A stretch of 64,000 bases of DNA from Verrucomicrobiaceae bacterium (GTDB lineage Bacteria > Verrucomicrobiota > Verrucomicrobiia > Verrucomicrobiales > Verrucomicrobiaceae), in the NCBI GenBank assembly GCA_016795465.1, contig JAEUHK010000049.1, positions 1 through 64,000 of the forward strand, in the 5' to 3' direction. Below the pieces are notes generated by a model that was not told the DNA's origin, did not search any database, and worked only from the letters and a program-made list of their open reading frames with translations. A program made the translations under genes and the position numbers. Shown here in pieces: positions 51,779 to 61,200 of the stretch (within the stretch, counting starts at the first letter, position 1; every line of letters starts with the position of its first letter).

Positions 51779-53221
51779 ATGGGAATCGTAAAACCAGCCC
51801 CTGTGAACTCCCCTGCTCTCAACCGCCGCACGCTTCTGAACCGCTTTGGTCTCGGCCTGGGCGGGATCGCGCTGAACGAGCTGCTTGCCAAGGAGAGCGG
51901 TGCGGAGGTGGATCGGGGTGTTTTGAGCGGGACGCATCATTTCGCGAAGGCGAAGCGGATCATCTACCTTTTCATGTCCGGCGGGCCGTCGCATCTGGAC
52001 CTGTTTGATTACAAGCCGCTGCTGAACAAGCGCCACGGCGAGCAGCTTCCAGACTCGGTGCGCGGCGGGCAACGGCTGACGGGAATGTCGGGCAACCAGT
52101 CGTCGATTCCGATGGTGGGGTCGCCGTTTAAGTTCACGCAACATGGGCAGGCAGGTGCGTGGTTCAGCGAGCTACTGCCGCACACGGCGAGCATCGCGGA
52201 CGAGCTGTGCGTGGCCCGGTCGATGTTCACGGAGAGCATCAATCATGGCCCTGGCGTGACGTTTTTTCAGACGGGATCGCAAATCGCGGGCCGGCCGAGC
52301 ATGGGCGCTTGGCTGAGTTATGGTCTGGGGGCGGAGAATGCGAATCTGCCGTCGTTTGTGGTGCTGATCACGAAAGGAAAGGGCGGGCAGCCGCTGGGTG
52401 CGCATCTTTGGGGCAGCGGTTTTTTGCCAACAAAGCATCAAGGCGTGCTCTTCCGTGCGGCGAAGGACCCGGTGCTCTATCTTGGAAATCCGGAAGGCGT
52501 TGATGACACGAGTCGGCGGCTGATGCTGGATCGCCTGAAGGAGCTGCATGAGCATCAACTCGCGGGCACGCCGGACGTGGAGATTTCGAATCGCATCGAT
52601 CACTACGAGATGGCCTATCGCATGCAGAGCAGCATCCCCGAGGCGACGGATTTTGCCGATGAGCCTCAGCATGTTTTGGACAGCTATGGACCAGATGTGA
52701 AGACACCGGGCACGTTTGCCGCGAACTGTCTGCTGGCACGACGCATGGCGGAACGGGGTGTACGCTTCATCCAGCTCTACCATCAGGACTGGGATCATCA
52801 CGGCGGCCTGCCGGGTGCCTTGCCCAAGCTGTGCAAAGAGACTGATCAAGCCTCTGCGGCGTTGGTGAAGGATCTGAAGCAACGCGGGCTGCTCGATGAC
52901 ACGCTGGTGGTGTGGGGCGGTGAGTTTGGCCGCACGAATTACTGCCAGGGCAAGATCAGCGCAAACTTCGGACGAGACCATCATCCGCGTTGCTTCAGCG
53001 CGTGGATGGCCGGCGGCGGGATCAAAGCGGGCAGTGTTTACGGCGAGACGGATGAATTTGGCTACAACGTGGCCTCAAACGGCCTGCACATTCACGATTT
53101 CCACGCCACGCTGATGCATCTGCTTGGCATCGACCACGAGCGGCTGACGTATAAGTTTCAAGGCCGTCGCTACCGACTCACCGATGTGCATGGGCACGTG
53201 GTGAAGGGCGTGCTGGGGTGA
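51779..53221 (+). CDS. DUF1501 domain-containing exported protein (third)
   Basis: A 480-residue protein close in layout to the first DUF1501 protein. The start contains [22 protein letters not shown], a twin-arginine-like signal. [63 protein letters not shown] and [21 protein letters not shown] are the family blocks. No PSCyt/DUF1553 partner is adjacent; the neighbours are sucD and kup on the other strand. The partner may be encoded just elsewhere. The activity is unknown. Confidence 0.9.
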   Translation: MGIVKPAPVNSPALNRRTLLNRFGLGLGGIALNELLAKESGAEVDRGVLSGTHHFAKAKRIIYLFMSGGPSHLDLFDYKPLLNKRHGEQLPDSVRGGQRLTGMSGNQSSIPMVGSPFKFTQHGQAGAWFSELLPHTASIADELCVARSMFTESINHGPGVTFFQTGSQIAGRPSMGAWLSYGLGAENANLPSFVVLITKGKGGQPLGAHLWGSGFLPTKHQGVLFRAAKDPVLYLGNPEGVDDTSRRLMLDRLKELHEHQLAGTPDVEISNRIDHYEMAYRMQSSIPEATDFADEPQHVLDSYGPDVKTPGTFAANCLLARRMAERGVRFIQLYHQDWDHHGGLPGALPKLCKETDQASAALVKDLKQRGLLDDTLVVWGGEFGRTNYCQGKISANFGRDHHPRCFSAWMAGGGIKAGSVYGETDEFGYNVASNGLHIHDFHATLMHLLGIDHERLTYKFQGRRYRLTDVHGHVVKGVLG

Positions 53222-53227
53222 TCGTGA

Positions 53228-55129
53228 TCACACTTCGAGCTGGATGCCGAGCTCGATGACCTGGCGGGGAGGAAGATCAAAGTAGCCAGTGGCAGGACGG
53301 GAAAGGCGGGAGAGGAGGACGAAGAGGTTTTTCCGCCAGCGGGCCATCTTGCCGGGGCCGTTGGTGAGGAGCACTTCGCGGCTTTGGTAGAAGGTGATGC
53401 CGGCCCGTTTGCACTTGCCCTGGGTCTCCAAGGCATGGCACAGGTCCTCGAAAACGTTCGGAGACTCGGAGAAGCCGTAGTGCAGCACCACGCGGAAGAA
53501 TTCGTCGTGGTATTCCTCGACCTGAAAACGCTCCTCGGCGGCGACGTGGGGCTTTTCCTCGAAACGGACGGTGAGCAGCACGACTTGATGGTGGAGGGCC
53601 TTGTTGTGCTTCAGATGATGCAGGAGGGCGAGCGGGAGGCCATCGGCCGAGGCGGACATGAAGACGGCCGTGCCGGGGACGCGGATGATGCGATCCTTTT
53701 TGATCTCATCGACCAGGAACGTGACCGGCAGGCGGCCGCGCTGCATGGCCTGAAAGAGCACGCGACGGCCATCCATCCACGTTTTCATGATGATCCACAT
53801 GCCAAGACCGATCATCAGGGGGAACCAAGCTCCATCGAAGAACTTGAGCAGGCCGCCAGAAACGTAACCAAGCTCAAAAACCAGGAAAATGGCGGTGGGA
53901 AGCGCGGCCTTCCACACGGGCCACTTCCACACATGGCACGCGACGAGGAAAAAGAGGATGCTGGTGAAGGTCATGTCCAAAGCAACCGAAAGGCCATAGG
54001 CCGCAGCGAGGTTCGTGGATGACTTGAAGTTAAACACCAGCGCCAAGCAGGCGATCATGAGGAGGTAGTTCACCTGCGGCATGTAGATCTGGCCGCGGAC
54101 ATCGGGATTCGTGTGGATGATTTTGAGGCGAGGCAGGTAGCCAAGCTGCACGGCCTGCTGGGTCAGCGAATACACTCCTGTGATCATGGCCTGGGAGGCG
54201 ATGATAGTGGCTGCCGTGGCTAGCAAGATCACGGGAATAAGCGCCGGCTTCGGCACCAGGCTGAAGAAGTGGTGGAATTCGGGCTTCAGCGAGGCCTCAA
54301 CGTTCGAAAGAACAAGGGCTCCCTGGCCGAGGTAGTTCAGCATGAGGGCGGGCAGCACGATGATGAACCAGCTCTTCACCAGCGGCGGGCGTCCGAAGTG
54401 GCCGATGTCCGCATACATGGCCTCACAGCCCGTCACGGCGAGCAGGACGAGGCCCATGATGACGAAACTCTCGTGGCCATGGTGCAGGAGGAAGTTTACC
54501 CCGTGATGCGGCAGCAAGGCGGAGAAGACCGCCGGATGGGCACCGATGTTGATGATGCCCAAAACGGCCAAGGTGAGGAACCAGAGCACCATGATCGGCC
54601 CGAAGGCGACACCGATGCGGGCCGTGCCGTTTTTCTGAACGAGGAACAAACCGAAGATGATGGCCGCGGCAATGGGAACGACGTAATTGGCCAGGCCGGT
54701 GCCGATCTGGGCGTCGAGCAAGGCAAGGCCCTCAACGGCCGAAAGCACAGAAATCGCCGGGGTGATCATCCCGTCCCCATAAAGGAGACAGGCTCCGAAA
54801 ATGCCGCTGAGCACCACTCCGGCCGTAGTTTGCGGCTTAAAGGACCATTTGGCGGACCGGAAGAGCGTAAGCAGGGCGAACATGCCCCCTTCCCCTTGGT
54901 TGGTGGCGCGGGTGATGAAGCCCAGATACTTGAAGCACACCATCACGATCAAGGACCAGAACATCAGCGACAAGGGGCCTAGGACATCCAACGGCACCCC
55001 CGGGTGCGGACGGGCATGATTGAGGCTCTCGCGCAGGGCGTAGAGGGGGCTGGTGCCGATGTCCCCAAAGACAACACCCAGAGCCACGAGGGCGAGGGTC
55101 CAGTTGGAAGCGTGCTTGTGATCTGACAT
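53228..55129 (-). CDS. kup: Potassium transporter Kup
   Basis: A 633-residue K+/H+ symporter of the KUP/HAK/KT family, inner membrane, about 12 helices. ALVALGVVFGDIGTSPLYALRE is the conserved first helix. GEGGMFALLTLF, GDGMITPAISVLSAVEGL and YGLSVALDMTFTSILFF are typical. The C-terminal 150 residues are cytoplasmic (FLVDEIKKDRIIRVPGTAVFMSA) and regulate uptake. A pair of hairpins lies directly before the start codon. Confidence 0.95.
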   Translation of the reverse strand: MSDHKHASNWTLALVALGVVFGDIGTSPLYALRESLNHARPHPGVPLDVLGPLSLMFWSLIVMVCFKYLGFITRATNQGEGGMFALLTLFRSAKWSFKPQTTAGVVLSGIFGACLLYGDGMITPAISVLSAVEGLALLDAQIGTGLANYVVPIAAAIIFGLFLVQKNGTARIGVAFGPIMVLWFLTLAVLGIINIGAHPAVFSALLPHHGVNFLLHHGHESFVIMGLVLLAVTGCEAMYADIGHFGRPPLVKSWFIIVLPALMLNYLGQGALVLSNVEASLKPEFHHFFSLVPKPALIPVILLATAATIIASQAMITGVYSLTQQAVQLGYLPRLKIIHTNPDVRGQIYMPQVNYLLMIACLALVFNFKSSTNLAAAYGLSVALDMTFTSILFFLVACHVWKWPVWKAALPTAIFLVFELGYVSGGLLKFFDGAWFPLMIGLGMWIIMKTWMDGRRVLFQAMQRGRLPVTFLVDEIKKDRIIRVPGTAVFMSASADGLPLALLHHLKHNKALHHQVVLLTVRFEEKPHVAAEERFQVEEYHDEFFRVVLHYGFSESPNVFEDLCHALETQGKCKRAGITFYQSREVLLTNGPGKMARWRKNLFVLLSRLSRPATGYFDLPPRQVIELGIQLEV

Positions 55130-55136
55130 GTGGAAT

Positions 55137-55173
55137 CTCCGGGGAGTCCCCCGAAGCCCTGCTTCATTCAGGG
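55137..55173 (-). promoter_or_regulatory. Two adjacent hairpins in the kup leader
   Basis: Read on the minus strand, CCCTG/CAGGG forms one stem (55169-55173 with 55157-55161). Directly next to it an 8-bp stem (55149-55156 with 55137-55144) ends 7 bases before the kup ATG. The second stem would occlude the ribosome-binding region. No named riboswitch core is clear, though kup genes are often under c-di-AMP riboswitches elsewhere. Confidence 0.4.
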
Positions 55174-55234
55174 ACGACAGCGCTTAGCAAGGGGCCACCC
55201 CGGCGCAAGGGGGGAGTTTGGGGCCTTGTCGGGC

Positions 55235-55268
55235 AAAAAAACGGCATCCGGGGTGGCCCGGATGCCGT
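55235..55268 (-). terminator. Intrinsic terminator of the giant PEP-CTERM gene
   Basis: ACGGCATCCGG (55241-55251) pairs with CCGGATGCCGT (55258-55268). On the minus strand the stem is followed by a T run (55241-55235). It lies 24 bp after the stop codon. Confidence 0.9.
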
Positions 55269-55291
55269 CGAAGTGCGTTCGTTGGCTCAAA

Positions 55292-58200
55292 TCAGGCCAT
55301 TTTCCGGCGGCGGCGCATCATGAGGCCGAGGAGGCCGATCATGAGGAAGAGCGCACGGGAAGGCTCGGGCACCACGAAGACGACGCCGTAGGTGGTGAAG
55401 AGGCTGGTGTCCCAAAGGAGACCAGCGGTGAGGTCCGGCAGATCGAGATCGAAACCAGCATCTCCAGTGCCATCATACTGGGTGCCACTCACGGTGAAGC
55501 CATTGTTGGTCAGGCTGCTCCAGTCGAGGAGGTTGAACACATCACCACCGGCAAAGCTGCCACCAAGGTTGCTGACCACCACGCGACCGTATTGATTCAA
55601 GGTGAGGGCACCTCCCACGTTCACATAGTCGTGTCCTGCCAAGGAGCCGCTGCCGGCCGTGGAGGTGAGGTAGCTGGCGGCATTGGTCGTCAGCCAAGCC
55701 CCGGTGTAGTCGAAGGCACCGAGGGTATTGGCATTGACCGTGGCCGAGGTGATATCCAATGCCAGGCGGGTGACTGCAGTGCCAGTCGTGCCGACCAACT
55801 GGCCGCTGAGCGTGAGATCCGTTCCCACATACAGATGGCCCACGCTATTGTCTCCCGGAGACATGCTGCCGATGCCGCTGAGCTCAGCCACATGATCACT
55901 GAGTGTCAAGCTGCCATTGATGCGACCGGCGGCGGACACCGTGGCATAAGTGGTGCCAGCAGGATCCAAACCACCGCCCTTGATCACACCGTCGTAGGTG
56001 TAGCCGCTGGTCTTGGCCGACACATCGAGGATGGTGCTGCTGCCGATGTTGATCACCGGAGAGTCATTGATGGATCCATTCTGGCCGAGGGCGAGCGTGC
56101 CACCGGTGATGACGGTGTTGCCGGTATAGGTGTTGGCGTTGTTGAGGGTCATGGTGGCCGTGCCCGTCTTCGTCAGCGCCACGTTGTGCTGGATCACGCC
56201 CGAGTAAGTGAAGTTGCTGGTGACACCGTTGCCCACTGTCAATGTGTTCACCGTGGTGGCGGCGTTGGTGATGAAGCCGCTGGTGGAGTTCACACCCGTG
56301 GCAGGCGTGCCCGGATTGGTGAGGGTCCCCACCGTCTGGTTCTGGCCGTTGAGGTCAAGAACACCATTCGAAGTGGTCGTGAGCGTGGTGGTGGTGGGCA
56401 GCGCGTCATTCTTGCCCAAGAGCAGCCTGCCACCTTCGACACCCGTAGGACCGGCGTAGGTGTTGCTGCCGGAGAGGATGACCGTGTCGTAGCCCACCTT
56501 CGTCAGGCCTCCTGTGCCACCGATGACACCCTGGACTTCCAAGATGGCACCGGAAGCGGCGTATTCAGTGAGGGCAAGGTTATCCATGGCCTGCTTGCCA
56601 TTGTCGAGGCCGTTGGCACCCAGGTAATACTGCGTGCCAATGAAGGAGTTGGAGTTCAGCGTGAAGGTCACATTCGGATTCAGAATGCGCATCACCCCGC
56701 CGCCAGCCTGGGCACCGTTGATGTCATCATTGCGAAGGAAGGCTTCAATGCCGCCACCGTCGAGAGTGACGCTCGCGTTGGTGGTGGGCTGGTTGGCGGC
56801 CACCTGGAGGGTGCCCTTGCCGAGATTCACCGCGCCGCTGCGGGCGTTGTTCACACTCCAGCGTTCGATGGAGCCTTCGTTGTAGGTCACACTGGAATTG
56901 GTGGCAGTGAAGTTGGCCACGCCGATGTCAAGCGCACCATAGCGGTTGATGATGAGAGCACCCGTGCCGAGCGATCCATTGTGCGTCACATGCACGGCTC
57001 CCTGGTCGATGACCATGGTGCCCGAGAAGGTGCCGGAACTGTCACCGCGGATGTAGAGGGTTCCGTCACCCCACTTCGTGAGGCGCTGGCTGCCGACCAA
57101 GGAGGCCACCGAGAAGCCTGAGCTCAGGCCATTGGTCAGATAGCCGCCGTTGCCGCCGTAAGCCGAGAATGGGCTGCCAGTAGCCGTGGTGTCCACGTTC
57201 AGAATGGCATTGTTTGTCACCGTCAAAGTGCCTGCGGCGAGGATGGAACGGCTGCGGTTGTTAGCAATGCGCAACTGGGCGTCCACGGTGCCATTGGCAG
57301 GTCCATTGCCGATGCCGCCGCTCTGCTGGATTTCGACGTCCGCGATGGTGTGGACGCGGTCATCAGCGCCTGGATCCCAGTCGATGGTGGCATTGTCCAC
57401 CGCAATGATCCGGCCGGAGGTGTAGGTGTAGTTCAGCAGGGTGTCACCGGGCTGGGCGCGGAGGAGAAGCGTCGGCGAACTCGTAGCCTGACTGGAATTG
57501 AGAACAATCGTGTTATTTGCGTGGGCATTACCCGCGGAGCCGAACTGGCTCAACTGGAGGTTGCCTTCATTGACCACCCAGCCGCCCTGGTAGCCGTTGC
57601 CGACGCCCCGGGCCGCATCACTCTGATCGTTGGCAATCGTGAGCTGGCCCGTTCCGAACTTGGTGATGCTGCCAGCGGTGATGTTGCCGTTCACCGTCAT
57701 GTTACCGGCGGCGTAGAACAAGGCCTCATTGGCACCAGTTGCACCGAACTTGAGGTTCGGGTTGATGGTGAAGGTGGTGGCATAGGAAATGACCGCGCCG
57801 ATGTCCGCACCGCTGCCGGTGAACGTGATCGTGGCGTCATTATTGGCACCGGTGGGACTGTTGAGCGCAAAGTTGCCTCCGCGCAGGGCAAAGATGCTGG
57901 TCTCAAACGACGACATGGTGGTGGCTGCCGTGAGATTGACCACTTCGGTGCCCAGACCGGCTCCGGCGGGCATGGCCGCCATGGAGCCGTCAGCCACGGG
58001 CACAATCCCGGTCGTGGCATTATGGGTCACAAAGCGGTGCGATTGCCCATCAATATAGTATCCGGGGAGCATACCAGAAACGGCTGATGTTGCAGAGGCA
58101 GTAGGAGCGGATGTGAACTTGACCTGCTGCTGCGGGGAGGCTGCTGTGAGGGCCGCACCGAAGGCAACCGTTGTAACAGTGGGGCCTGCATTGCTTGGGA

Positions 58201-61200
58201 CGAAAACCAAGGTGCCGCGTCCAGTGCCAGCACCGATGCCACTGGAGGCGCGGGAAACAGAAGCAACCGTCAATAGGGCATCACCATTGTTTTGGGAGGC
58301 TACTGCAACACGTGAACCACGATCAAAGATCACCGATCCAATGGTCTCAGTGTTGTTGTCAGCTCCATCTGTGGCTTCACCAACGATGGTCGCACCATCC
58401 AAATTGACACCCACTGCATCACCCCAGCGGTTGGCACCGCCGCCAGTTGCTGTCATATCTTGGAACGTCAATGTGCTGCCTGGGTGCAGGCGAATGTCAT
58501 TATAGAAGTGATCGGTGGTGCTGCCATTCTGGAACAGGTTTCCAGTGCCTTCGAAGCGAAGGCCACCGTAAATGTCGATAAGCGAAGAAGCATTGGCACC
58601 GAGGGGGCCTGCTGTATTGCCAGTCGCCATGGCGGTGTTAAAGCGCAGGCTGAGACCACGGGAGACGACCGTCTGGCCGGTGTAGGTGTTCTGGTCCTGG
58701 AAGTAAACGAAGCCGGTGTTGTAGTTGGCTGAGCCGAGCGTGGCCAGAGAACCGATCTGCACATCGGTGGTGCCACCAACGTTCCCGATGTTTCCAGTGC
58801 CCGAGAGATTAATCGTGAGGGTGTTTCCAGAAATATGGGTGAAGCGGTGGACAGGATTGGTGCTCCCCCCGCCGACGACAGCATTCGCCAAGTTCGGGAG
58901 ACCGGGACTGAGGGTGGCTCCCGAATAGGTCCGGTCACCCGTGGCACCGATGAACAAGCGACCATTACCCACGGTGGACATGTTGTAGCTGTTGGTAAGG
59001 TTGCCTTCGTGCGCGAAAACAGCGTGTTGCGTCGCGGAGGTTACCGTGGGCGAGACGATCATGGCCTCAAGTTCTGCCTGGCTGATGTTGTAAGTGGAGC
59101 GGAAAACTGCAGGTGAATACTGCGTTCCCGTCAGAACCACTTTCTGTCCGAGACCGGTATTGATGTTGGTGGCCGCCCGGACCTGAATAGCACCGCCCGG
59201 ATTCACGAAGATATTGCCCGTTCCCAGTGTCGCTGTGTTGTTGCCAACAACACGGTTACCGAAGGCAAGCAGACCCGCGTTGATGTAAGTTGGACCGGTG
59301 AGGTTGTTGTTCTTCGCATGGACCCAGAGCGTGCCGGTGTTGATCTTGTTGATGAGCACACGACCACCGTCGGTGGTCACCGAGTTGTCCGCGCCAGTGG
59401 TTCCCTGAGCACCACCGATGACAAAGTCCGTGCTATTGTTGAAGAAGGCATTGCCAAGCAGGGTGGTGGTGCCGCCGAAGGCCACACCATAGCCGTTTCC
59501 ACCGCTGACGGTGAGGATTTCAGAACCGATGCTCAGGTTGTTGAACGTGATCATCTTGTTGTTGCCGCTATTCTGCTGGACGGCGAAGAGGCCGGTGGAG
59601 GAGGTGGTGCCGTCTGTGTAGGTGATGCTGTTGGCTGTAACGGCGGTCAGAGTGAAGTTAGTGGGTGCCGCAGTAGCTCCAGTAGCCGTTGTGACAGTGA
59701 CGGACTGCCCGACCTGATAACCGTGCCCTTCAGGAATAATGGCCGTCAATGTGCCTGAAGTGCGTGTGTAGTAGCCCTGAAGGTTGGTGCGATCGACATT
59801 GATCTGGGAGGAACCCTTCACAAACACATCCTGGCCGATCCCGGTATCCGTGTAGCGGATGAATTCGATATCCGTGTCCGCGGCGCCGCTGGCAGCACCG
59901 TCCACACGGAGGTCGAGCACGCCTTGCATGAGGGTGATGGGGCCATTGCCCATGCCGCCAACGAGCAGGTTCGAGTTCGTGTTAGCCGCGCCATTCGATG
60001 CGCGGGCCGCCACCTGCAGGGTGCCGCCCTGAAGCACGGTGCCACCTGTGTAGTTGTTCAGATTCTGGAGGTTGAACAGGAACATGTTGCGTCCCTTGCT
60101 GTCCGAGGGGCCTTTGATCAGCATACCGGAGCCAGTGACCTGGCCTTTGAGGAACAGATCGTTGGAGGTGCCCGTGTAGCCATTTTCCACCGCGAAGGAC
60201 GAACGGCCCGTGAGGGTGGTGGTGCCATTCACCTGGAGGCGGATGCCATTACGACCATCAATGCGCAGAACCTGGCCCACGTCGCCGTTGTTGGCCCCAA
60301 ACGTGATACCACCATTGAGGTAGAAGATCTTGTTTTGCGAGGTGGCGGCAGATCCCGCCGAGCGGTCCACGCTGATGGTGGCCGTGGGAATATAATCACC
60401 CAGCACGATGCCCTTGTTGAAGGTCACCGTGTTGCCGGTGAAGTTCACGTTGGTGCCGTCCTGGCCGCCGCGCAGGTTCAGGATGGTGCCAGCGCCTTCG
60501 AAGATGATGTTGCCACCGTTGCCGCCGATGGTGGTCACGATTTCGGTGCTCACGTTGGCAGTGTTGCGGTAGTTCAACTCGACGGCGCCCTGCTGGAGAC
60601 GGATGTCCCCCGTGAAGCTGGCGTTGTTGCCAAGGAATTGAAGGGTGCCACCGCCAAACTTGGTGATGCCGCTGGCCGCGATCTGACCTGCGGTGTTGGG
60701 GTTGGCAAACTCACCGATAGCGGTGGTGCCGTTGTTGAAGAGGATCAGCTCGCTGGTGCCAGTTCCCGCCTGAATGCCTGCGGTGATGGTGCGGGTGCTA
60801 TTGGATAGCAAGCCACCGCTGCCAATGATGAGCTGGGCGGTGTTGTCCGTCGCGGTGCCGAGGGTAACGTTGCCGTCCAGACGAAGAGCATAAGTCTCGA
60901 AGTCCACACCAGAGTTCAAAACCACGTTACCGCTGAAGAAAGTGCGGTCGTTTGGAGCGGTGACGGTGGCCGCGAGAGTGGCCGCGGCCTGCACACGATC
61001 AAAGCCAGCGATGGTGAAGCCGACATCCGAGTTGTAAGTCACGAACTGGATGTCATTGTTGTTGATGATCCAAGGAGCCACCATGCCGTTGGTGACGGTG
61101 GGGGCGGCACCGGTGATGATGATACGCTCATCGGAGCCGAGCTGGCTGCCATTGGTGTTCAATTGCAGGGTTCCGAAGCCGCTGCGGGTGATGCTGGGAG

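Noticed and set aside
55130..57121. 663-codon open frame on the plus strand opposite the giant gene
   Set aside because: It is antisense to the repeat protein and to its terminator; the low-complexity translation reflects the repeats.
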